Shown: piece by piece, positions 1-7,169 of the stretch
Position numbering within the stretch: the first letter of the stretch is position 1
Layout of the letters: each line of letters starts with the position of its first letter
From: Brevibacterium aurantiacum
GTDB lineage: Bacteria; Actinomycetota; Actinomycetes; Actinomycetales; Brevibacteriaceae
Direction: 5' to 3'
Assembly: GCF_007558825.1 (NCBI RefSeq)
Contig: NZ_VLTK01000017.1
Coordinates: 1-39,954 of the forward strand
DNA length: 39,954 bases
Position numbers and translations under genes: made by a program
The notes under the pieces: model-generated
Seen by the model: only the letters and a program-made list of their open reading frames with translations
Databases searched by the model: none
Told to the model about the DNA's origin: nothing

Positions 1-876
1 ATTGCCGACACCGCCAGAACTATGCCGCACACGCTTCGGTCCGTTGACCGTGAGTCCGACGTGTTGGCCAATCTGAAGGTCCTGGCCGGCACGGACGAAG
101 ACCTCGCTCATGACATCACGAGAGCGATCAACAGGCTGCGGTCCCTGCTATTGCAGATCCATCCGGCGTTGGAGCGCGTCTTCAAGGGCACCGTCCTGAC
201 CAGGACGATCGTGCTGGATGTGTTGATCCGGTATCGGGGTCCGGTCGGGCTGCGGTCGGCTGGGAAGTCGGGGGTGAAGCGGTGGGCGAAGGATCACACT
301 CGCAAAGACCCGTCGGTTCTCATCGATGCCATCTTCGAGGCTCTGGCTGAACAGACTGTGATCGTGCCGGGTACCGAGGCGTCGGAGTCGGTGGTGCCAC
401 GGCACGCGATGCGGATCAAGGCGTTGAAGGCCGAGCGTCAGGAGATCGAGGCAGAGGCTGAGGGGTTAGCTGATTCGCTCCCTCTTCTTCAGGTCTTAAC
501 GTCCATGCCGGGAGTCGGCGTTAAGACCGCATCCCAGATTCTCCTGGCAGCCGGAGACTTCTCTTCGTTCAAAACTGCCGGTCATTTGGCAGCGTATGCG
601 GGTATTGCTCCGGTCACGCGTCGGTCGGGGACGTCGATTCGGGGTGAGTTCCCGTCGCGGGCGGCTAACAAGCGGTTGAAGAATGCGTTATTCCATTCGG
701 CGTGGGTCGCGTCGTGTCACGACCCGCTATCGAAGGTCTACTACGACCGGAAACGTGCTGAGGGGAAGCGTCATAACGCGGCGGTGATGTGCCTAGCGCG
801 CCGTCGGTTGAACGTGCTCTTCGCGATGGTCAAGCACGGGGTCTTCTACGAGGCGAAGACCCCGGCTGCTGCTTGA
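1..876 (+). CDS. IS110-family transposase, 3' part
   Basis: The frame is open at the left window edge, so the N-terminal part of the DEDD (RuvC-like) catalytic domain lies outside; the first internal ATG (22) is not the start. The visible 291 residues contain the end of the DEDD domain and the C-terminal Transposase_20 region (LTSMPGVGVKTASQILLAAG, then LAAYAGIAPVTRRSGTS), which holds the conserved Ser of the IS110 group. The C-terminus ends KHGVFYEAKTPAAA before TGA. Known of the family: IS110 enzymes recombine circular intermediates into specific sites, guided by a bridge RNA encoded in the element's non-coding ends. The element probably ends within the next ~90 bp, directly beside the broken ATPase gene on the other strand. 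Confidence 0.93.
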   Translation: MADTARTMPHTLRSVDRESDVLANLKVLAGTDEDLAHDITRAINRLRSLLLQIHPALERVFKGTVLTRTIVLDVLIRYRGPVGLRSAGKSGVKRWAKDHTRKDPSVLIDAIFEALAEQTVIVPGTEASESVVPRHAMRIKALKAERQEIEAEAEGLADSLPLLQVLTSMPGVGVKTASQILLAAGDFSSFKTAGHLAAYAGIAPVTRRSGTSIRGEFPSRAANKRLKNALFHSAWVASCHDPLSKVYYDRKRAEGKRHNAAVMCLARRRLNVLFAMVKHGVFYEAKTPAAA

Positions 877-966
877 CAATGAATGTAACGGGGCTCCGCA
901 AGCCGCATGACGGTTAATGTCCTGTGAGGTTCGGGAACTTGGTGAGCTCCTTGTTCATGTCGGAGT
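877..966 (+). mobile_element. Probable right end of the IS110 element
   Basis: This is the short non-coding stretch between the transposase stop and the end of the convergent ATPase remnant. Its first bases (TGACAATGAATGTAACGGGG) resemble the sequence after the stop of the IS110 scar near 14.9 kb, so at least the first ~25 bp belong to the element. The exact terminus cannot be set without an intact copy. Confidence 0.4.
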
Positions 967-1761
967 CTATTCGGCGTATCCGCGCATCTTGTGTTTGGGA
1001 GCACCTGGACCTAAGCGCGACTCTTGATAGTGGCTCAGCTCGATGGTCTGGGTAAAGGTCACTCGCCACGCCGCCAGCCGGTCTGAGACGGTCATCAGCC
1101 GCCTCATAGAGGACGACAACGTTAGGTTGGGCGAGTCGCCAAAGGAGGCCCGTGAGGTGATGAGGATGGTCAACCCCAGCACGCTCCTGACGTCGAGCAA
1201 CCGGATCAGTGGATCGATGGCGTCCGGATGCAAGGTTGTCACCTCGTCGATAACGAGCAGCCTGGGGGCAGGTGGTCTGGTTGAAGCAAAGTCGAGACCA
1301 TCTGCCATCTTCTTCAGAACCCCTGCCGCTTCGTCATAACTGACTTCGTCAACCTGGTCTGACACAGACTCCTATTCTGAATCAATCTTCGTGACGATAG
1401 TCATCTCAGCGTCTGGGAGAGCCTCTCTGGCGAAAGCGACTGCACCGCGAACGAGCACCGTCTTGCCCTGTCGGCTCCACCCATGGATGAGGCCGCACGT
1501 TGAGGACTCGCGTCCAAGAGGGAAGACGAACTCAGTGGACCCGAAATGTCCGATCGGCACCTCGACTTCACTGGTGTCGACAATCGGGGAGTCATCGAAC
1601 ATCGAACTGGTGCGCTCGACCGGGGTCTTGACTCCCGTCGGCGTCTCGGGGCGCTGGTTTCTCGTTCGCCGTCTCGTCGAATTGAGTGCGCGATTGTAAG
1701 AAGTGTCAGAGGACTCGGCAAAATTACGGGCTTGAATCTTGCGAGCGTCGTTCTTTGTCAT
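967..1761 (-). pseudogene. P-loop ATPase (FtsK/TraG-like fold), interrupted by an in-frame TAG
   Basis: Two ORFs lie in one frame and are separated only by TAG at 1374-1372. The first half (129 aa) has an N-terminal basic motif (ARKIQARNF...SYNRAL, a pattern seen in actinobacterial mobile-element proteins) and a Walker A loop (GWSRQGKTVLVRG). The second half has Walker B (PRLLVIDEV) and a sensor-like ILITSR segment. Read through, the product would be about 263 aa with both nucleotide-binding motifs. As written, translation stops between them, so the ATPase is inactive unless the amber is suppressed or misread. A GTG at 1365 could restart the second half, but that half lacks Walker A. The start ATG at 1761 has AAAGG about 10 nt upstream. 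The 3' end lies against the IS110 end and may be truncated by it. Confidence 0.7.
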
Positions 1762-1946
1762 GATGTGTTCGACCTTTCATCTGTTTGTGTCTCGCGCCTC
1801 CCACACAGACTTGATGACTTGATGAGACCACAAGATATTGAGCTGTCGTCAATCAGTAACCATCTTGTTCATGCTGATGCGTAGCACCTACCCCGACCCT
1901 TCGAAGGCAACCGTGTGGGGGTTGCGCGAGGTCAGTGATCCGTAAC

Positions 1947-1960
1947 ATTGTCCGGACAAT
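1947..1960. promoter_or_regulatory. 14-bp perfect palindrome, operator candidate
   Basis: ATTGTCCGGACAAT is fully self-complementary and is followed by an AT-rich stretch (TATTATAT) that could hold a promoter for either flanking gene. No regulator is identified. Confidence 0.3.
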
Positions 1961-2159
1961 CGCTATTATATCGAACAATGGAGTGATTTGCGCGATCCAA
2001 CGATCACTGGTGTGTCGGGTTCGAGTTCTGGCTTTTTCTCTAGACAGAGCCCGCCTGGCCTAGTGGTTCGGCAATGATGCTGACTAACGGTCTGGAAGGA
2101 GCTGGTAATTTGCAGCAAGAAGATTCGGTTGAAATGCAGTTGATTGGATTCTGGCCACC

Positions 2160-2173
2160 TCGAATCGATTCGA
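2160..2173. promoter_or_regulatory. 14-bp perfect palindrome
   Basis: TCGAATCGATTCGA is self-complementary and lies about 140 bp upstream of the small HTH gene. It may bind the product of that gene or another factor; this is inference from symmetry and position alone. Confidence 0.25.
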
Positions 2174-2315
2174 ATACGAGCACAATCGAGAATCAATCGT
2201 TGAATCTCCGGTGTTTCCCGTGTCGAATTTAGTGAGCGGAGTCTCAGGCAAGACCGACAGACTGGGTCGCAGAGCCCCACAGCGGGGTCAGCCAACGATG
2301 GAAGGACAGCAGATC

Positions 2316-2531
2316 ATGAAGAAGGACGTGGACTACTTCTATGACGACGGTGCGATCCGATTCGCAGAACAGAATGGCATCTCGCGGGCGGCGTTCGAAC
2401 GCGCGATGAGCAGCAAAGACAATACTCCGCCGTACGTGGAATTCCGCGAGGCGAAGCCGAAACCGTTCCGTGTCTATCACCGCGAAGATCTGATCCCGTG
2501 GATCAATCGGCAGCTTTCGAGTGCAACCTGA
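2316..2531 (+). CDS. Small HTH / excisionase-like DNA-binding protein (71 aa)
   Basis: The protein has an N-terminal acidic and aromatic stretch, a helix-turn-helix-like segment (AIRFAEQNGISRAAFERAM) and an ending FRVYHREDLIPWINRQLSS. This is the order seen in MerR/AlpA-like excisionases, where a short helix recognises DNA and a terminal xxDLxxWI segment packs against it. ATG 2316 is chosen over ATG 2298 because GGAAGGA sits about 9 nt before it. The likely role is a small transcription or recombination directionality factor of a mobile element. No integrase is adjacent, so the function is inferred from fold-like pattern only. Confidence 0.6.
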   Translation: MKKDVDYFYDDGAIRFAEQNGISRAAFERAMSSKDNTPPYVEFREAKPKPFRVYHREDLIPWINRQLSSAT

Positions 2532-2562
2532 ATTTGCCGGACAGGCGAATGCTGTTTGCTGG

Positions 2563-2588
2563 CCCTCAGCGTTGAAAAGCGTTGGGGG
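2563..2588 (+). terminator. Hairpin between convergent genes
   Basis: Nine base pairs can form (CCCTCAGCG with CGTTGGGGG, two of them G-U), with an 8-nt loop, and the right arm is followed by a T-rich run. It sits exactly between the HTH stop (2531) and the toxin stop (2589), so it probably ends rightward transcription. Confidence 0.45.
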
Positions 2589-2933
2589 TCAGTTCTTTGT
2601 CTCTGATGGGTGTGCCGTGTGTACATCTTCGAGGAAGACAACGTTTCCGACAACGTAGAACCAGATTCGTGCATCGCCCTTCTGGGTGGGCTTATGCTGC
2701 CATCGCTGATGCCTGACACCGTCCCGTGTCACGGTGGAGAGGTTGGCTTTCAACGGATAGTTCGCGGGAGTATTCTCCAGCGGCGTCCGGGTGAGGAAGT
2801 CCCAGGTGTCGGTGAGAGGGCCACGTATGGTGGCGCAGAGATCACGCCATCCTTTCTCTGCCTGGCGTGAGGCAAACCGCAGCTCAAACTCGATCTTCTT
2901 CGTCGGTCTGGTGACCCTGTGATCCTTGGGCAT
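2589..2933 (-). CDS. RelE/ParE-like toxin of a type II toxin-antitoxin pair
   Basis: The 114-residue basic protein resembles the actinobacterial RelE-like toxins that follow Phd-type antitoxins: an N-terminal IEFELRFASRQAEKGWRDL, a central basic strand (TRDGVRHQRWQHKPT) and a terminal strand DARIWFYVVGNVVFLEDVHTAHP. In this family the small alpha/beta fold acts as a ribosome-dependent mRNA endonuclease or gyrase poison; which one cannot be told here. It starts 6 nt after the antitoxin stop, the usual antitoxin-first operon order. Length and C-terminal strand look complete, so it is probably functional. Assignment to the family is by pattern and context. Confidence 0.75.
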   Translation of the reverse strand: MPKDHRVTRPTKKIEFELRFASRQAEKGWRDLCATIRGPLTDTWDFLTRTPLENTPANYPLKANLSTVTRDGVRHQRWQHKPTQKGDARIWFYVVGNVVFLEDVHTAHPSETKN

Positions 2934-2939
2934 TGGAGC

Positions 2940-3389
2940 TCAGGGACGCTCGACGGGTTCGTCGTCCTCAAGCCATTCGACTGGCGACTCTCCAAGCCCC
3001 GCGGCGATCGCTTCGGCAGTCTCTCGCCACGATGTCAGTGTTGAGAGTGCGAGATGGGACTGGCCGACAGAGAAGCTGGCTCGTGCGGCGTTGAGCACGT
3101 CGCGGGCGCATTCGTCCTGATCTTGAGGGCTAAATGCGAGCATCCAAGGGAAGTGGTCAGTCATGAAGCGGGTCAGGTTTCCGTCGTTCATGGTGGCCGC
3201 GCCGATGAGTTGGCCGGCGATTTCGAGAAGCTCGTTGCGTGCACGGTCTTCGCGCTCTGACATGAGAGTAAGGTTCTCGCCGTCACGCCGGGTGACGGTC
3301 ACAGGGTGGTCGGAGGCCTCAGCGAAAACATCGGCAGAAGAGCGGCTGAGTTCGGAGGACTTGAAGGATGGACGGGCTTCTGTCTTCAT
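2940..3389 (-). CDS. Phd/YefM-like antitoxin
   Basis: The N-terminus is a Phd-type DNA-binding fold: FKSSELSRSSADVFAEAS, then HPVTVTRRDGENLTLMSE, matching the pattern SSELSRxSAxVFxxAxxxPVxVTRRDGExLxLMSE of these antitoxins. The remaining ~90 residues form a helical toxin-neutralising part. ATG 3389 is chosen over the upstream TTG 3425 because the family motif begins right after it and because a -10 box (TATGAT) ends 6 nt before it, which would make the mRNA leaderless. It should neutralise the toxin 6 nt downstream and repress its own promoter through the inverted repeat at 3403-3420. Confidence 0.77.
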   Translation of the reverse strand: MKTEARPSFKSSELSRSSADVFAEASDHPVTVTRRDGENLTLMSEREDRARNELLEIAGQLIGAATMNDGNLTRFMTDHFPWMLAFSPQDQDECARDVLNAARASFSVGQSHLALSTLTSWRETAEAIAAGLGESPVEWLEDDEPVERP

Positions 3390-3395
3390 GGGGCA

Positions 3396-3425
3396 ATCAT
3401 ACTTCAGAACGTATTCTGAATTCAA
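3396..3425 (-). promoter_or_regulatory. Promoter with embedded operator for the toxin-antitoxin operon
   Basis: On the minus strand a -35 (TTGAAT, 3425-3420), an 18-bp spacer and a -10 (TATGAT, 3401-3396) precede the antitoxin ATG by 6 nt, so transcription probably starts at the ATG. The spacer is filled by a 7+7 bp inverted repeat (TTCAGAA-4 nt-TTCTGAA, 3403-3420). Antitoxin binding there would block polymerase, the usual autoregulation for Phd-type systems. Site positions are read directly; regulation is inference. Confidence 0.6.
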
Positions 3426-3431
3426 TCAGAG

Positions 3432-3989
3432 CTATGACTTCCGATGTAGCGGGGTGACGTTGTTTCCAAGGTCGTCACCGATGACTGTGTGGTCGAGTTC
3501 CCCGCGCCCTCGATTTCCGAATGATCCGATCCCGTCGTCAGTGGAAATGGTTCTACGGGCGACGACCTTGATCATCATCCTGGCTTGGGCGAGCTGACTC
3601 GAGGCGGGCCTGACGAGAGGGGCCAGTCGGTCGAGAAGGTCATCGGCAGCGTCTTCGGTCAGCATTGTCGTCAACACTGGCGAAAGGGCGATGACAGCCC
3701 GAAGGTCTGCGAAAGTGGATCGTCTCTGGTCCCTGACGCTGCACTGCTGGAGGTCCCGAATAGCTTTCGCTTTCTGCACCTCGTCGTCCATGACATCGGT
3801 GGACGCGACAATATGAGAGTAGGCAGACTCGCGGCGCAGCTGGTCAATTGGCAAAGGTTCGACGTCGATGTCGCCCTCGGCAAGATCAAGGTCTGCCGAC
3901 GATGGAAGCGAGGAGAACGCTTCGTTGAATTCCCTCAGCCACGTCTCTTGGGCTCGAGTAATCGGGCCGCTGTCGTCGTCGAAGTTCAT
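3432..3989 (-). CDS. Hypothetical protein (185 aa)
   Basis: No family is recognised. The start ATG 3989 (MNFDDDSG...) has GAAAG just upstream. The frame stays open further upstream to 4205, but that part runs through the direct repeat and is unlikely to be coding. The protein is soluble, acidic at the N-terminus and helical, with a central segment rich in Ala and Leu (LTEDAADDLLDRLAPL) and a basic KVVARR stretch. It is encoded leftward, just upstream of the toxin-antitoxin operon but separated from it by that operon's own promoter, so it is not part of the pair. Confidence 0.55.
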   Translation of the reverse strand: MNFDDDSGPITRAQETWLREFNEAFSSLPSSADLDLAEGDIDVEPLPIDQLRRESAYSHIVASTDVMDDEVQKAKAIRDLQQCSVRDQRRSTFADLRAVIALSPVLTTMLTEDAADDLLDRLAPLVRPASSQLAQARMMIKVVARRTISTDDGIGSFGNRGRGELDHTVIGDDLGNNVTPLHRKS

Positions 3990-4083
3990 GCTTTCATTGT
4001 TCGCTGGCAGGTGATGGGTTGGCAATACCCACCCGACGGAGGATTCCGAGTGAGAGGACCAACCTTTCAAGCGCCTCATTCCC

Positions 4084-4129
4084 CACGGGAAATGAGGCGT
4101 CTCACCAGTCTGAAAATTCGCTGCTGACG
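4084..4129 (+). repeat. Direct repeat copy A (Tn3-IR-like)
   Basis: This 46-bp segment matches copy B at 5376-5421 with 3 mismatches; weaker similarity (about two thirds) continues for ~40 bp beyond. It begins near GAGGCGTCTCACC and contains TCTGAAAATTCGCTGCTGAC. Its GGxGTCTC start, GACG end and length of about 35 bp resemble terminal inverted repeats of Tn3-family elements, which fits a resolvase gene beside copy B. Confidence 0.7.
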
Positions 4130-4267
4130 GATGAGGAAGCAACAGCAGATTTTCGGGGCTGTGTCCGAGCGTGAGCTTCAGCGATAAATGGCGGCTAACT
4201 GGCAACGCTCGGTGGCGGCACTGAGTTCATCTATCAGCTCCAGAAGGCGGTTGCACGCAATGGTGCT

Positions 4268-4311
4268 AAGGGCTGGTGTCAGTTGAGGGTCTCTCACTGA
4301 CACCAGCCCTT
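4268..4311. terminator. Strong symmetric hairpin, probable bidirectional terminator
   Basis: Sixteen perfect base pairs (AAGGGCTGGTGTCAGT and its complement) enclose a 12-nt loop. There is no long T-run, so on strength of the stem alone it is a candidate terminator insulating the secreted-protein cassette from the left flank. Confidence 0.6.
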
Positions 4312-4687
4312 CATATCGGGGATGGTGAGGTTCGCGCAGGCGACTTCTAACGTTTCGCTGCGTTGTGTACACGAGTACTGAACAACAGCGTTCAGTAGCC
4401 GACCGCACGACACCGAGGATATGGGGCTGGAGGGGCAGCAGGCTTCAGAAAATACACGACATTCCCAACGTCAAGGGGGTGTGCACGTTGGGCGATTAGA
4501 AAGGTTATGATTTGCCACGCAACCTTGCTGGCCGTTGAGTCAAACCGCTCAACCAGTGACGCCTTTCGCGTTTGGCTGTCGGACAGCAAGAAGACCGGAT
4601 TCGGAGTTTCCTCATAAAACGATGGATGAAGTCAAAATTCTTCGATACGGTGGTTGGACCCCGACGCTCCCTATAGAACGGATAATC
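4312..4687 (+). other. Upstream region of the secreted protein gene
   Basis: No gene is supported; a rightward frame opening at 4535 is an upstream extension without a ribosome site. The stretch holds an inverted repeat at 4376-4397 (TACTGAAC-6 nt-GTTCAGTA) and an AT-rich stretch near 4666-4687 (CTATAGAACGGATAATC) that probably holds the -10 region of the downstream gene. Confidence 0.4.
4376..4397. promoter_or_regulatory. 8-bp inverted repeat, operator candidate
   Basis: TACTGAAC and GTTCAGTA are perfect complements around AACAGC. It lies ~290 bp before the secreted protein gene. Symmetry suggests a dimeric regulator site; nothing else supports it. Confidence 0.25.
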
Positions 4688-5248
4688 ATGAAGAAGCTCG
4701 CCTCTATTGTTGGTGGCCTCGCGTTGCTCACTGGTTCCTCGATCGTCGCCGCCCCTGCAATGGCGGCATCAGAAGGGGGCATTGAGCAGGTTGCATCAGC
4801 GCCCGTCAGTGAAGACGACCGTATCGACGCGCTCCTCGCGGACGGTGCGGAAGCTGATCCGCTCGAACTTGTACCGGGAGCCACAACTGACCCCGCCAAA
4901 ATTGCGAAAATTGATGAGTCAGGAGCGCCAGCAACGGTAGTTGTTGATCCCGACAATGGTGAAATCGTTGCCGCTAAAGTCGAATCTGGCATCTCGGCAC
5001 TCAAGATCACTAGCGTTGGGCCGGGCTGCGATGCCTCAGCAGGTCATTTCTGCATGCGAGGCGCTAACTCCTATGGATTCAGAGGGACCGGAACTCTAAA
5101 CGCCACATGGAAGGGCATCAGCTGGTACCACACCGGCAACAAGCAGGGACGTGTGAAGATCAGTGGAAAGTGGGACGGGTGGCAGCCCAAAAATCGGGCT
5201 GTGCAGTTGACGAAGAAGGTAACTGTTACCGGCATCTCGCGAGAGTAA
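4688..5248 (+). CDS. Secreted protein with Sec signal peptide, unknown function
   Basis: The 186-residue product starts with a textbook Sec signal (KK, then a hydrophobic core ASIVGGLALLTGSSIVAAP, cleavage near AMAA|SEG). It continues with an acidic pro-like region (residues ~28-105) and ends with a ~75-residue basic, Trp/Gly-rich domain that has a close Cys pair (CDASAGHFC) followed by alternating beta-strand patterns (GTLNATWKGISWYHTG, GRVKISGKWDGW). The layout (signal, acidic propeptide, small basic Cys domain) suggests a processed extracellular peptide such as an inhibitor or antimicrobial; the CxxxxxxFCM start recalls peptidase-inhibitor I36-type domains, but this is weak. ATG 4688 is chosen because the signal begins there. 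It sits between two direct repeats and is closed by its own terminator, so it looks like a self-contained cargo unit. Confidence 0.75.
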   Translation: MKKLASIVGGLALLTGSSIVAAPAMAASEGGIEQVASAPVSEDDRIDALLADGAEADPLELVPGATTDPAKIAKIDESGAPATVVVDPDNGEIVAAKVESGISALKITSVGPGCDASAGHFCMRGANSYGFRGTGTLNATWKGISWYHTGNKQGRVKISGKWDGWQPKNRAVQLTKKVTVTGISRE

Positions 5249-5266
5249 CTCTCGCTCATAGAGCGG

Positions 5267-5307
5267 AAGTACAGAGGGTGGTGCCTGGAGCGCCACCCTC
5301 TGTACTT
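5267..5307 (+). terminator. Intrinsic terminator of the secreted protein gene
   Basis: Fifteen perfect base pairs (AAGTACAGAGGGTGG with CCACCCTCTGTACTT) surround an 11-nt loop, starting 18 nt after the stop codon and followed by ATT. Confidence 0.8.
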
Positions 5308-5375
5308 ATTCACTAGGCTGCTGAACGGGTGGAGGATATCCGAAACGGTACAAATACCCCCCTTGTCTCTAAACT

Positions 5376-5421
5376 CACGGGTTATGAGGCGTCTCACCGG
5401 TCTGAAAATTCGCTGCTGACG
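5376..5421 (+). repeat. Direct repeat copy B (Tn3-IR-like)
   Basis: It is 43/46 identical to copy A at 4084-4129 and in the same orientation, 1.29 kb away. It lies ~125 bp upstream of the resolvase start. The interval 5422-5547 is where a Tn3-type res site would be expected; it holds no other gene. Confidence 0.7.
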
Positions 5422-5547
5422 AGTGAGGTGACAATCGCGGATTTCTGGGGTTGCGTCCGAACTCCCAGATTCTTAGAACTATGTCTTGTAACCTGACGCT
5501 GAACAAGGCGTGCACGTAGTTGGTTACGAGACACACAGGAGCGGCCC

Positions 5548-6129
5548 ATGGCGAAACTGATCGGATACGCACGAGTATCGACACGAGCCCAAGACACTGA
5601 CAGACAACAGGCGGATCTCCTCAAGGCTGGCGTTCGCCATGACGACCTCTATGTTGATCACGGCGTTTCTGGTTCACGAGCCTCACGGCCACAGTTCGAC
5701 CTCGCTCTGGAGGCACTCATCGAAGGCGATACTCTCGTGATTACGACTCTCGATCGCCTTGGCAGGTCCACACAGAATATGCTCGCCTTTGCCGAAGACC
5801 TCAGGACCCGTGGTGCCGGATTGCGAGTCCTCAACCTCGGCGGGGGAGACGTCGACACCTCATCGCCCATGGGATCGATGCTGTTCACGATCATGGCAGC
5901 CTTGGCGCAGATGGAGCTCGAGATCAAACGTGAACGTGTCACCGACTCAGTCAAAAAACGAAGAGAAGCAGGCCTCGACCTTGGTGGGCGGCCTCGCCGA
6001 ATCACTGACAGCCAGATCCGCAACGCTGTTCGCTTGGTCGAAAGCGGTGAGCCGGCAGCCGCGGTCGCACGCGATCTCGGGATGTCGAGGGCCACGTTTT
6101 ACCGGCGTTCACGGGCGCTGTCCCAATAG
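5548..6129 (+). CDS. Serine recombinase (Tn3-type resolvase/invertase)
   Basis: The 193-residue protein has the resolvase catalytic domain with nucleophile Ser11 (GYARVST), a conserved Arg region (TTLDRLGRST), the SPMGSMLFTIMAALAQMELE dimer helix and an E-helix that leads to a C-terminal helix-turn-helix (AAVARDLGMSRATFYRR, ~167-185). Full length matches Tn3-family resolvases (180-200 aa). AGGAG lies 7 nt before ATG. Resolvases resolve cointegrates at res sites next to their own gene; the upstream 125 bp behind repeat B is the likely site. No tnpA is in the window, so this is a solitary resolvase of a transposon remnant or a cassette recombinase. Confidence 0.95.
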   Translation: MAKLIGYARVSTRAQDTDRQQADLLKAGVRHDDLYVDHGVSGSRASRPQFDLALEALIEGDTLVITTLDRLGRSTQNMLAFAEDLRTRGAGLRVLNLGGGDVDTSSPMGSMLFTIMAALAQMELEIKRERVTDSVKKRREAGLDLGGRPRRITDSQIRNAVRLVESGEPAAAVARDLGMSRATFYRRSRALSQ

Positions 6130-6232
6130 ACTGGTATCCATGCTGTCCGGCAGGCCAGCATGGCCCTCTGTCTCCTGTGTTACGTCACGCGAAGTACAAA
6201 ACCAGCGAGAGCTTGAACTCAGGTGGTGCCCG

Positions 6233-6913
6233 CTACGGCTTGGCGGCCAAGAGCGGCAGGACGCTGGAAGTTCTCAAGACATGAGCGTGTACGTCCGGCG
6301 ATAACAGTAGAAGGCATTCCAACATGTCGTCATGGACGGCATTGGGATCGAGCGTTTGCGCGAACAAAGGTTCATGATGAGCGATTCGGTTGCGCAGCGT
6401 ATTTACTGCCGAGATTTGAGCGTCGACAGTGCTGCGCGAAGTGCCGCGAGGGAATGCTTTGTGCAGATATGGAACCTAGACGCTTTTCTCCATCGAAGCC
6501 GTGGTGAACTGACGCCAAAATCCAAACGTCAGTTCGGCAATGACCTTTCCAGGATTGGCATTTCCGTAGCCACACTTCTTGATTGCCTCATCGACATTCT
6601 TGCGGGTGAGGAAGTTGACGTCCGATCCCCGTTTAGCGCCCTTGACTGACTTTGTGCGCCAAATTGGCATTACAGCAGGGGATTCCGGGTGAAGTAGCCA
6701 GTGCGTCCGGTGAGGCCAGGAAGCGGAGATCGTTGTGTCATAGACATTGCGCAGTGCCACTTCAAAGTGGGCGATGTCGTGCATGAGCGCCTGGCCAAGC
6801 TCGACGTTCCATTCGTATAGAGCGAGGGCCCGACCGCGATCGCCGGCACACTCATCTAGGTATCGTTTAAAGCGTGCGGCTCCAAGCCACGCTTCAATCC
6901 AACGGTCAGACAT
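6233..6913 (-). pseudogene. Abi-family (AbiD/F-like) protein gene, interrupted by an in-frame TAG
   Basis: The N-terminal part (residues 1-145) matches the actinobacterial Abi-like family: RFKRYLDECAGDRGRALALYEWN, then AHFEVALRNVYD and ELTFGFWRQFTTASMEKSV. TAG at 6478-6476 stops the frame, yet the same frame continues for 80 codons with the family C-terminus: LHKAFPRG, NTLRNRIAHHEPLF (the R-x4-H HEPN-like motif). At the amber, relatives have a Trp (pattern EKxLWxP), so a TGG to TAG change is the simplest origin. Without read-through the conserved R/H motif is lost. The family is linked to phage abortive infection. The start ATG 6913 is picked over the upstream ATG 6952 because the family begins at MSDRW. 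It lies next to a resolvase, a usual place for defence cargo. Confidence 0.78.
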
Positions 6914-7169
6914 GAGACGAGTATGCCAAAAAAAGCAGTGCCCCGGCGACATGGTCGAAACCAGCGGTCCACACGGGGCTTACAACGACGATTCTACGTT
7001 GACCTCGGGTTCGCTGCAACTGTCGGTCGCGCGGCAGGGCGGGCGTCGCCTCTAGCGCCTTGAAAAGTCGCTGCACCGCGAGGACACGAAGGTTGCCCCT
7101 GCCAGATGCCAGACTGGTTTTGAGAGCTTGCAAATCGCAGGCTGTCGAAGCAGAGGAGGCGAACCAATC

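Larger units (their letters stand above)
1762..2315. other. Intergenic region with two perfect palindromes, no gene seen
   Basis: No convincing gene is present; a rightward frame that opens at 2211 upstream of the HTH gene lacks a ribosome site. The region separates the leftward ATPase remnant from the rightward small HTH gene and is AT-richer than its surroundings. It holds two 14-bp perfect palindromes (1947-1960 and 2160-2173), candidate regulator sites. Confidence 0.6.

Noticed and set aside
4535..4687. N-terminal extension of the secreted protein
   Set aside because: No ribosome site; extension would bury the signal peptide.
1372..6478. Genome-wide amber recoding
   Set aside because: Other intact genes in the window end in TAG, so TAG works as a normal stop here.
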